Positions 7,701 to 12,974 of a stretch of 12,974 bases of DNA are shown piece by piece. A program made the position numbers and the translations under genes. Numbering within the stretch: the stretch's first letter is position 1; the number at the start of each line of letters is the position of its first letter. The notes beneath the pieces are model-generated. The model did not search any database, was not told where the DNA came from, and saw only the letters and a program-made list of their open reading frames with translations. The stretch is from a bacterium (GTDB lineage Bacteria; Bacteroidota; Ignavibacteria; Kapaibacteriales; UBA2268): assembly GCA_030426865.1 (NCBI GenBank), contig JAUHXN010000048.1, forward strand, positions 1 through 12,974, in the 5' to 3' direction.

Positions 7701-8773
7701 CTGATCTCTATTTCAACTGATTCATCTTCTTTGATAGTAGTAGGCAAAGGAGTTAAAACTTTAAAGTAATTAAAATTAGGTTCAAAAATTATATTATTAA
7801 TTCTTTGAGTTGCATTTATTGCTGTGATAGTAATTGTAGTATCAGCACTTTTTTTACCAAAATCCATAAAATTATTATTTAACTTGAGAATAACTCTTTG
7901 AGAGCTATTCAAAGTATGATTTGTTTCTGATATTAACCCTAAGGATTTATTCAATATTCCCAGGTCTAATATATTCTCACAAGTTCTCTTCCCATCCCAA
8001 CTAATTTCACAAGGTTTAAATAGTAATTCTTTTGATAGCCTTCCAAAGGTCTCATTAAAATCGATTTCTGTAATAATATTATTATATATCCTACCACCAG
8101 TAGCTTTTGAAATATTTTTCAATATATCAGGTGGATTATTTCCAATTATTAGATTAAAGATGGAAATATTATCAAGTATAGCTTCATTTATTATACCATT
8201 TTCATTACCAGAAGCAGAACCATCAGTAACTATAATTACACTCTTATTCTTATTTTTTGCTTTTTTAATAGCTAACAAACTACTTGCTACTTGATTGATA
8301 AATGCAGCGTCAAAATTTGTTCCACCGCCTGCGTTTAAATTCTCAACTTTTATTTTTAAACGATCTTTATTAGAAGAGAAATCACTTACATAGAAATTCT
8401 TACTGTTAAATGCGATAATAGCAACTTCACTTCCGTTATCTGGTACCATATCTATAAATGACTTGATAGCATTTTTTGAATTTTCAATTCTACTTCCACT
8501 CATAGAGCTAGATATATCAACAGCTATAACTACAGAAAATGGCTCTTCCACCTGTTGCGGACAACTCACACTAATCACATCTCTGGGTTCGCCGTTTTCG
8601 GTGATTTCGAAGTCTGCTGGAGTGTGGTTGAGTATCTGCTTTCCATTCGCGTCAATAGAGTAGAACTTCGCTTTCATTATCGGGTATTCGCTGGTGTCTA
8701 TGTCGAACACATCGAAGTATTGGGCAGTAGCCAGCATTGGTAGCAGTAGGATTAGGAGTATTGCTTTTTTCAT
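4742..8773 (-). CDS. Secreted vWA / beta-propeller / choice-of-anchor-D protein with T9SS type A sorting domain
   Basis: The 1343-residue product starts with a Sec signal peptide (MKKAILLILLLPMLATA, cleavage before Gln18). A vWA domain (about 78-250) has a full MIDAS: D86-x-S88-x-S90 (DISSSMSG), Thr152 (GGTNFD) and Asp184 (VTDG). After a linker, an NGGEVF...ISW module (400-470) resembles the Ser/Thr-rich Kre9/KNH-type Ig-like domain. Seven repeats of about 58 residues follow (484-884), each with W-E-[KRG]-[ST]-[YF]-G-G, a T-x-D-G-[GN]-[FY]-I segment and D-I-W-I-x-K-L; seven copies suit a seven-bladed propeller. Next are two choice-of-anchor-D/HYDIN-like Ig domains (about 902-1010 and 1011-1118), a cohesin-like strand module (1121-1240) and a type A T9SS sorting domain (1247-1343, ending NGRYYIKLTTP...IIEVVR). 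I infer export through T9SS and surface display with an adhesive or ligand-binding role. GC content falls sharply within about 6121-8525, the vWA-to-propeller part. Confidence 0.92.
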   Translation of the reverse strand: MKKAILLILLLPMLATAQYFDVFDIDTSEYPIMKAKFYSIDANGKQILNHTPADFEITENGEPRDVISVSCPQQVEEPFSVVIAVDISSSMSGSRIENSKNAIKSFIDMVPDNGSEVAIIAFNSKNFYVSDFSSNKDRLKIKVENLNAGGGTNFDAAFINQVASSLLAIKKAKNKNKSVIIVTDGSASGNENGIINEAILDNISIFNLIIGNNPPDILKNISKATGGRIYNNIITEIDFNETFGRLSKELLFKPCEISWDGKRTCENILDLGILNKSLGLISETNHTLNSSQRVILKLNNNFMDFGKKSADTTITITAINATQRINNIIFEPNFNYFKVLTPLPTTIKEDESVEIEIRYSPVDDSREYILMDLISDYCTTSIGLLKGDKDKPLTKKTLKLTHPNGGEVFIAGTDTIISWEGISKNDSVKIELSIDNGKNWISIENNFQLQERKWNVSNFLSDSCLISIKHDSKNSLLEFGDIRWEKSYGGTGYDRPESIVNTLDNGCIVAGVSYSENGNISNPKSSNSLSDIWIMKLNYNGGLEWERSFGGSFQDFAYSVSETNDGGFIVAGVSSSDDFDVKSPIGSSDIWILKLSFDGDIEWEGSYGGKGYDIANSISQTKDSGFIIVGGTNSNEKYSTKGLMDVIIIKINEKGELEWEKTYGGSNEDNSYSVKQTEDLGFIIAAETKSNDGDISSFNASSDIWILKLNTKGELEWEKTFGGSSYEKVNKVIQTKDGNYIILGSSKSNDGDIKYSNGKEDIWLLKLNTKGELEWEKTYGGSNNEEASSIIETKGGDFIVSCSSESIDGDIVNNKGNYDYIILQIDTNGNIKQQFNYGGSNYEKTHGVVETTDGDYILVGSTISNDGDITKLNGSEDYWIVKIAGPPQPLQSDTSDAVFSIIMPEPEIQNNDIDMGQMIVGSTKDTIVSSVICNTGEAPLHVLGVDITGGDAGDFLIPRGAGDFYLAKDSCQDMMFEFSPSALGNRTAVATIRTTIGDFTDTINIRGVGIDPVIEATAEVVDFGVFELGEGKDTTVVLVKNVGTSDITITDTRLSGPDTEQFSLNTAPISYTISAGEEKEFQLNYTAKYGGKTNSFLDFHYDGIGSPIRSLLFAEGIGGEVYPQVPDAYVGEAVELGIFLGKIKPEGLIEIATNFSATVSYNSTLLAPIDKSIQVTSEDNKSYIKINGELSGVPQIAAVPMKVGLGTAVKSGLVITEFQLYNANGDSVDYDIEPGVGEFNVLGICEEGGLRLINPNGQAVDMVVTTDGLNSNARINLTLIETGQTDLVIFDQIGNKIETVYSGTPSAGQQEINLDLSKYTNGRYYIKLTTPTITKTEIIEVVR
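6444..6815. repeat. 174-bp-period DNA repeats inside the propeller coding region
   Basis: A 35-bp sequence at 6444-6478 recurs exactly at 6618-6652, and its first 24 bases recur at 6792-6815. Both steps are 174 bp, that is 58 codons, the blade length. The repeated DNA encodes the KGELEWEKT boundary motif of consecutive blades. Exact nucleotide identity at this period points to recent internal duplication or gene conversion among these blades, more than among the first three. Confidence 0.85.
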
Positions 8774-8814
8774 TTTAGTTCTGTTGTTTATTGTATTCTA
8801 TTTTAGTTTTTTAT

Positions 8815-8891
8815 GTTGCCTTCGACTCCGCTCAGGCAACGTACGACACCGCTCAGGCAACCTACGGCTCCGTTGGTTGAGCGGAGTCGAA
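8815..8891. repeat. REP-like palindromic element (TTCGACTCCGCTCA type) with nested repeats
   Basis: The 14-bp arms TTCGACTCCGCTCA (8821-8834) and TGAGCGGAGTCGAA (8878-8891) are perfect inverted complements. Between them lie degenerate copies of a roughly 20-bp unit (CGCTCAGGCAAC at 8830-8840 and again at 8850-8860). GTTGCC at 8815-8820 can also pair with GGCAAC at 8835-8840 or 8855-8860, so alternative hairpins are possible. The element is far more GC-rich than its surroundings. Confidence 0.75.
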
Positions 8892-8927
8892 ACCATCGGA
8901 GTGAACTGCTCTAATAAATCACCCTAG

Positions 8928-8948
8928 CCCTCTTAAAATTCAAGAGGG
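8928..8948. terminator. Hairpin CCCTCTT-7-AAGAGGG, possible terminator of the OmpA gene
   Basis: A perfect 7-bp stem (8928-8934 with 8942-8948) and a 7-nt loop, 76 bp downstream of the OmpA stop on the leftward transcript. No T-run follows on either strand, so intrinsic termination is doubtful. On the minus strand it continues as CTAGGGTGA, a combination seen in dispersed repeats, so it may be a repeat element rather than a terminator. Confidence 0.35.
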
Positions 8949-8969
8949 AATCTCATTCATTCTTTCTTC

Positions 8970-9013
8970 GTTCATCTATAGATTGCCGCGTCCTTTCAGT
9001 CCTCGCAATGAAC
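8970..9013. repeat. Dispersed-type inverted repeat (GCAATGAAC / GTTCAT...ATTGC)
   Basis: GTTCAT at 8970-8975 is complementary to ATGAAC at 9008-9013, and ATTGC at 8982-8986 to GCAAT at 9005-9009. On the minus strand it reads GTTCATTGCGAGG...GGCAATC, which resembles the widespread 'TCATTGCGAGG...GCAATC' intergenic repeats of several bacterial phyla. Assignment to that class is from memory. It lies only 10 bp after the OmpA stop. Confidence 0.5.
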
Positions 9014-9023
9014 ACATTCCGCC

Positions 9024-11213
9024 CTATTTTATAGGAGTTTCTACTATTATCTCTACTGTTCTGTTGTACATCCTACCTTCGGGTAGGTCGTTGTTGTAGA
9101 GCTCTATTTTCTCTCCATATCCCTTACTTATAGCATTGCTGTTTCCTAGTGCTTTGTTGGCACTTTCAGCTCTACTGTTCGATAGTCGTTCGTTCAGCGC
9201 TTCGTCACCCATACGGTCTGTGTAGCCCTTGATTTGGATAGTTGAGTTGTCTTCAATTCTTGTATCTATAATTTCAATTATCTCGCTATTTCTTCCAGAT
9301 ATTTCCGAGCTATTGAAGTCGAAAAGTATCAAATTGAATTTGTCTATTCGTTTGTCTCCGACTTTGTTTATTGCTTTTTCTGATAGCTTTATCATCTGCA
9401 TTGGTAGCTGCGCGTTAGCTTCGGCTGTCTCGCCTCCCTTCGTAAGTACTAACTTGTAATCTAGAGGTGAATCGAAGCGAGGTGTTGTTCCTTGCTCTTG
9501 TTCCAAATTCCAATCGATTGATTTAGGAAGTGTACCATTTCCATTATACTCTTTAAGTGTAATCCCATTTTGACTTACTACTACTTTCCAGTTTTCGTAG
9601 TCTTCGGTTCCTTTGTATTCAGTCATAAATCGAAGTGTTGGTGGGTCTGCCTTTCTTAGAGTATCTTTCGCCATTATAACATCAAGTATCTGATTGTCAG
9701 AGCTGTATATTTCCACCCTTCTGTTTTCAGCAATACCATCTTCTACTGTAGTATTAGAAGCATTTTGTGGTAGATTTCGGGCTTCTGTTTTTATTCTATT
9801 AGCATCTATACCCCAAGCATTTACGAAGTAGTTTTTGACCTCTTTGGCTCTGTTTTGAGAAAGTAGAATATTTTCTTTTTCTTCACCTGTATTGGAGTTT
9901 GTACCAATGAGTTTAATTGTAGATTTTGGATTGTCTTTTAATCGTCTGCCTACTATGTTAAGTAAATTGTAATATACTTCTAAAGTCTCATCGTTTATAA
10001 GTGAGCTTTCTGTAAACTCTTCTAACTTTTTATATTGAGTATATCTATCTGGCACCACACTACTATTGTGATCAAAGAAAATATATGGTAAAAGAGGGTG
10101 TATAACATCACTTATGAATTCTTCAACTTTCATAGTAGCTACTGAGGTTAGATTACCATTATAATCTACACCTTTAGCAGTTATCGAAATATCGGTATTC
10201 TTTAGTGAAGATTTATTCTCATTTGAGCTTTTACTATTTTCTGCAAGACTAGGGTCTAGCAACCGGTGCAAGTATTTTTTTTCAACTGTTGTGGTTATAA
10301 TTTTAGTGTTACCTTCTATCTTTTCAGACTCATCTAATACTCTAGTGTTAATCAATTTTATAGATGGTTTATTCTCAGTTATATATTCAATAGTAGTATC
10401 TCTGACGATAACTGTATCTCTGATAATTTTCCAATCTCTGTCATTTTGGGGAACATATTTAAGAGCTATGCCGCCTTTTAGTTCATTAATAGACCAATCA
10501 ATCCCATTCACAACATTCGAAAAAGCGAAATCGAAATTCACTTCGGGCATCAGCCTAATGGAATTATCACTATTCAAAGGTAGCTCATAGCCAATACCAG
10601 CAGAGAGGAAGAGTCTTATTGAGTTAAGTTCTGGTATATCATCACTAAATTCATTTCTTGTTCTACTACCAGTATCAAAACCATTCTCATCTACAAAAGT
10701 ACCTCGATCCGAAGGTTTTGATAATGTTTCTACTTGGTCAAATGTAGCATTAATTACATTGCCAACTCCAAACCCAGCATAGAAACTTAAGTTAGGTATA
10801 ATCCTATATCCTGCTAATATTCGAGCAGTCACCGCTTGTATGCTAGAGTTTATTGTGTGGATAAACTCGCCATCTTCGAATGCATTATCAATAATAACTG
10901 TTGTTTGATCATATCTTCTAAGTTCACCACTTATATCTGTATATCCTAAGCGAGCTGCCAAGAAAAGGTGGCTAGTCATATCCATCTCAAATAGCGCTCC
11001 CATTGACAAACCTAGTCCATCGCCTTCTTGAAAATTAGTACAACAGTTGGGTATTCCAGGTAATGCTCGGAAATCAGCCGAGTGCATATTGAGGCCATAG
11101 TCAGCATATACACCATATTTCTTTGTAGAGCTTTCTTGTGCGTGGATTTGGATAGATAATGCTAAAAAGATAGTTAGAGCAATAAACCGCATAATAAATT
11201 TCCTAAATTTCAT
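9024..11213 (-). CDS. Outer-membrane beta-barrel protein with two OmpA-like domains
   Basis: The 729-residue product has a Sec signal peptide ending IHA-QE (cleavage near 25/26) and a predicted barrel at about 30-255 (VYADYGLNMHS, LFLAARLGYTDISG, SFYAGFGVGNV, GIALKYVP). A linker rich in RDTVIVRDTT follows. A first OmpA_C-like domain lies at about 375-505 (YIFFDHNSS, LSQNRAKEV, AENRRVEIY), then an Ig-like segment (about 525-605), then a second OmpA_C domain at 626-727 (LFDFNSSEI, GYTDRMGD, LSNSRAESA, GYGEK, NRTVEI). The second keeps the peptidoglycan-binding Asp666 and Arg681. The first keeps Arg455 but has Asn439 where Asp is expected. I infer an envelope anchor between outer membrane and peptidoglycan. 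The start is uncertain: the ATG at 11192 has AGGA at 8-nt spacing and still gives a full signal peptide, while the 11213 ATG has AAGGA only 2 nt away. Confidence 0.9.
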   Translation of the reverse strand: MKFRKFIMRFIALTIFLALSIQIHAQESSTKKYGVYADYGLNMHSADFRALPGIPNCCTNFQEGDGLGLSMGALFEMDMTSHLFLAARLGYTDISGELRRYDQTTVIIDNAFEDGEFIHTINSSIQAVTARILAGYRIIPNLSFYAGFGVGNVINATFDQVETLSKPSDRGTFVDENGFDTGSRTRNEFSDDIPELNSIRLFLSAGIGYELPLNSDNSIRLMPEVNFDFAFSNVVNGIDWSINELKGGIALKYVPQNDRDWKIIRDTVIVRDTTIEYITENKPSIKLINTRVLDESEKIEGNTKIITTTVEKKYLHRLLDPSLAENSKSSNENKSSLKNTDISITAKGVDYNGNLTSVATMKVEEFISDVIHPLLPYIFFDHNSSVVPDRYTQYKKLEEFTESSLINDETLEVYYNLLNIVGRRLKDNPKSTIKLIGTNSNTGEEKENILLSQNRAKEVKNYFVNAWGIDANRIKTEARNLPQNASNTTVEDGIAENRRVEIYSSDNQILDVIMAKDTLRKADPPTLRFMTEYKGTEDYENWKVVVSQNGITLKEYNGNGTLPKSIDWNLEQEQGTTPRFDSPLDYKLVLTKGGETAEANAQLPMQMIKLSEKAINKVGDKRIDKFNLILFDFNSSEISGRNSEIIEIIDTRIEDNSTIQIKGYTDRMGDEALNERLSNSRAESANKALGNSNAISKGYGEKIELYNNDLPEGRMYNRTVEIIVETPIK

Positions 11214-11458
11214 ATTCCTTTACTATTAATAATATGAAAAATAAAAGGATTTTACAATTTAGAATGAGTTATTATTTACATTTATACTTCTTTTTAATTC
11301 CAATAGTAAACTTGGTAGGAGTAAGAATTAACAAAGATTATAGAGAAGAATGACAATTTTACATATTACTTTACAATAGAATTTGTACAAAAAGTATAAA
11401 AAGCTTAAATTAATTAACCAATTTTATTTAGATACAACTTTTTCTTGGAGGACGAATC
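11214..11458. other. Divergent intergenic region between the OmpA gene and the rightward TPR-like gene
   Basis: This 245-bp AT-rich region must hold promoters in both directions, but I found no exact TAnnTTTG on either strand; TAGAATTTG near 11388 (plus) has one extra base. A plus-strand ORF at 11234-11353 could encode 39 residues with one hydrophobic segment (SYYLHLYFFLIPIVNLVGV), but it lacks a ribosome-binding site and I do not call it a gene. Confidence 0.5.
11447..11452 (+). promoter_or_regulatory. Shine-Dalgarno site fixing the TTG start at 11459
   Basis: GGAGGA lies 6 nt before a TTG codon. This is the strongest ribosome-binding site in the window and decides the start of the downstream gene, which has no ATG near its N-terminal hydrophobic segment. 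Confidence 0.75.
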
Positions 11459-12974
11459 TTGAAGTCTATTATAACTTGCATATTTTTAATTTTCACATAT
11501 CAACAACTCTTTACTGATTACAAACAAGCCATAACTAATCTTAATCAAAATAATATTGATTCTGCAATTGTGAATTTTGAAAATGCCGTCTCGGAAGGTG
11601 ACAACGCTGAAAAAGCCTCACTTTACTTAGCAATACTCAAAGAATACGAAAAACCGGATCCAGAATTCGTATTTTCAATTTTAAAATCTAATGTTCAATC
11701 TTACGAATATATAACAACAGCACTGTGGGGAAGCTTTTTTTCTAAAGCAATGAATAGTAATCACGGAGATTTTTTCGAATTGCTTGAGGAAGAAGTAGAG
11801 TCAATAGAATACAGCCAATTAAGAAACAATATGTATGAAGCTATTGGTGTTTATAATAAAACTATTTCCAATTATTCTAAGAGTAAAGATTATCTTAATA
11901 AATTGAATAATTTTCATAATTGGCAAGTAGTAGGTGTATTTGAAAATACATCTGGCTCTGGCTTTGACAAAGAATTTGGTCCTATATCGAATCCCAAAGA
12001 GGACAATGTATTTTACAACAAATATAATGCAAGAGTTAAGTGGTTCGAATCAAATTTATTTGGCAAAGGCGAATGGCTACGTTTCAATTATTTATTCGAT
12101 AATATTAATTCTATAATGTATGCACAAACATTTATAAAGTCTGAGAAAGACACGACAGTACAAGGTAGATTAGGAGTATCTGGTTCTGTAAAAGTTTGGA
12201 CAAATGATCAGCTAGTCTTCAAAGAAAAAGAAGAACCTAACAATGGACAAGATTCGTATATTTTTGAAGTAAATCTAAAGAAAGGTTGGAACAGAGTTCT
12301 AGTTCAAATCGGTTCTAGCGAAATTTCTCAAGCAAACTTTATTTTTAGACTTACAGATCCAGTAGGGAAAGACATAGAGAATCTTTCTGTAAGCTCGTCT
12401 TATATGGAATACCCTCGACTGAAAGGAGAAAGTATAAAAACATACAAAGACAAACATGAAGAATATATAGAAGGTTTAATAGAAAAAGAGCCGAACGAAG
12501 TAGTATATAGATTAATATTGTTCAAGGAGCACATTTTCACAAATAATTTCAAAAAAGCAAATGAGTTAAGAAAATCGATTCACAAGATTATGCCTAATAC
12601 TCTTTTAGGGAATTTAGTGGATATGGAATATTTTGCTATAACTAAAAATTCTACATTGTTTAATAATACTATCGAGAAGATAAAGTCATACTCTGACACC
12701 TACCCAGCTCCACTATTTAACCTTTGGAGCCAAGAGCTACAGAATAATAATATTCCTGCCCTTGAAAAGATACTCGATAAAATGAAGATGTACCCGAAAT
12801 ATTTTGATGAGAATAGTATAAATCAGCGTGAAATCAATTTGGAAGCACTAAGAAACAACTACCAAAGTATGATTAAGAAATGTATAGGTGGTAATAAAGA
12901 CTTCCCAAATGAAATATACTATGTAAACATATTGATGAACTATTACTTTAGTGGAACTAAAGAATATGATAAAG
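11459..12974 (+). CDS. Large exported protein with helical repeats and a jelly-roll-like module (3' truncated)
   Basis: A frame starting with TTG at 11459 stays open for 505 codons to the window edge. The first 18 or so residues (MKSIITCIFLIFTYQQLF) look like a signal or anchor segment. A helical TPR-like part follows (DYKQAITNLNQNNIDSAIVN; ASLYLAILKEYEKPDPE). At 154-175 NWQVVGVFENTSGSGFDKEF opens a strand-rich module to about 302, with MYAQTFIKS, LGVSGSVKVWTNDQLVFKE, LKKGWNRVLVQIGS and FIFRLTDPVG. This 'W-x-V-x-G-x-F-x-N ... KVW-x-N ... GWN-x-x-L-V' pattern recalls the carbohydrate-binding-like domain in multi-domain TPR/DUF3857-transglutaminase proteins of Bacteroidota and Acidobacteriota. 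The rest is helical and may be further TPRs. The expected C-terminal transglutaminase part, if present, lies outside the window. It is divergent from the OmpA gene. Coding is well supported; function is not. Confidence 0.85.
   Translation, partial: MKSIITCIFLIFTYQQLFTDYKQAITNLNQNNIDSAIVNFENAVSEGDNAEKASLYLAILKEYEKPDPEFVFSILKSNVQSYEYITTALWGSFFSKAMNSNHGDFFELLEEEVESIEYSQLRNNMYEAIGVYNKTISNYSKSKDYLNKLNNFHNWQVVGVFENTSGSGFDKEFGPISNPKEDNVFYNKYNARVKWFESNLFGKGEWLRFNYLFDNINSIMYAQTFIKSEKDTTVQGRLGVSGSVKVWTNDQLVFKEKEEPNNGQDSYIFEVNLKKGWNRVLVQIGSSEISQANFIFRLTDPVGKDIENLSVSSSYMEYPRLKGESIKTYKDKHEEYIEGLIEKEPNEVVYRLILFKEHIFTNNFKKANELRKSIHKIMPNTLLGNLVDMEYFAITKNSTLFNNTIEKIKSYSDTYPAPLFNLWSQELQNNNIPALEKILDKMKMYPKYFDENSINQREINLEALRNNYQSMIKKCIGGNKDFPNEIYYVNILMNYYFSGTKEYDK

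Larger units (their letters stand above)
8774..9023. other. Intergenic patchwork of palindromic repeat elements
   Basis: This 250-bp gap between two leftward genes holds no supported gene but three separate inverted repeats, listed as their own entries (8815-8891, 8928-8948, 8970-9013). Their sequences resemble palindromic repeats scattered through many Bacteroidota and other genomes; this is recall, not a search. No TAnnTTTG box for the vWA gene was found, so its promoter is unassigned; it may be read through from the OmpA gene. Confidence 0.6.

Noticed and set aside
8821..8891. CRISPR-like short repeats with spacers
   Set aside because: Only two to three degenerate units of about 20 bp with no true spacers, and the outer arms are an inverted repeat, so this is a palindromic element.
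11234..11353. 39-codon ORF with one hydrophobic segment
   Set aside because: No ribosome-binding site, and hydrophobic residues are expected by chance from T-rich DNA. It would need conservation in relatives to be believed.
11934..12116. 60-codon plus-strand ORF
   Set aside because: It lies in another frame inside the long gene starting at 11459, which has clear module patterns.

Overview
The window looks like chromosomal DNA of an AT-rich Gram-negative member of the Bacteroidota/FCB superphylum, possibly a Kapabacteria- or Ignavibacteria-like lineage. The reasons are a type IX secretion (T9SS) C-terminal sorting domain on a giant vWA/beta-propeller protein, OmpA and choice-of-anchor-D architectures typical of that group, many lipoproteins, and TAnnTTTG promoter boxes. 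The genus cannot be decided from the sequence.

Layout. (1) Positions 1-196 hold the last beta-strands of a rightward outer-membrane barrel gene, which converges on the next operon with only 4 bp between stop codons. (2) Positions 3039 to 201 hold a tightly packed leftward operon: a RidA/2-aminomuconate-deaminase-like gene, a lipoprotein, a VOC (glyoxalase-fold) gene and an ECF42-type sigma factor with its TPR-like C-terminal extension. (3) Positions 4599 to 3403 hold a leftward cluster of three small lipoproteins that share a C-terminal motif, one with a BamE/SmpA-like signature. (4) Positions 8773 to 4742 hold a 1343-residue secreted protein: signal peptide, vWA domain with complete MIDAS, Ser/Thr-rich Ig-like module, seven propeller repeats, two choice-of-anchor-D domains, a cohesin-like module and a T9SS sorting domain. 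(5) Positions 8774-9023 are an intergenic patchwork of three inverted-repeat elements. (6) Positions 11213 to 9024 hold an outer-membrane protein with a barrel and two OmpA-like domains. (7) From 11459 to the window edge a divergent rightward gene encodes a large exported protein (helical repeats plus a jelly-roll-like module).

The most interesting signal is a 90-bp repeat (84/90 identical, with a 55-bp perfect core) present twice, at 3049-3138 and 4631-4720. Each copy sits directly upstream of a leftward operon (RidA...ECF42, and the three lipoproteins), and each carries a TAnnTTTG box whose only difference is at an 'n' position. This looks like a duplicated promoter/regulatory module linking the two operons, and the ECF42 sigma factor in the first operon is a natural candidate regulator. 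The two copies also make the three-lipoprotein block a potential deletion cassette. A second notable signal is the sharp drop in GC content inside the vWA gene (about 6121-8525), which matches domain borders and suggests a swapped central module.

Functionally, most genes act at the envelope or surface (barrel, OmpA, T9SS cargo, four lipoproteins). The sigma-factor operon looks like a small stress or metabolite-damage response unit, which is inference.
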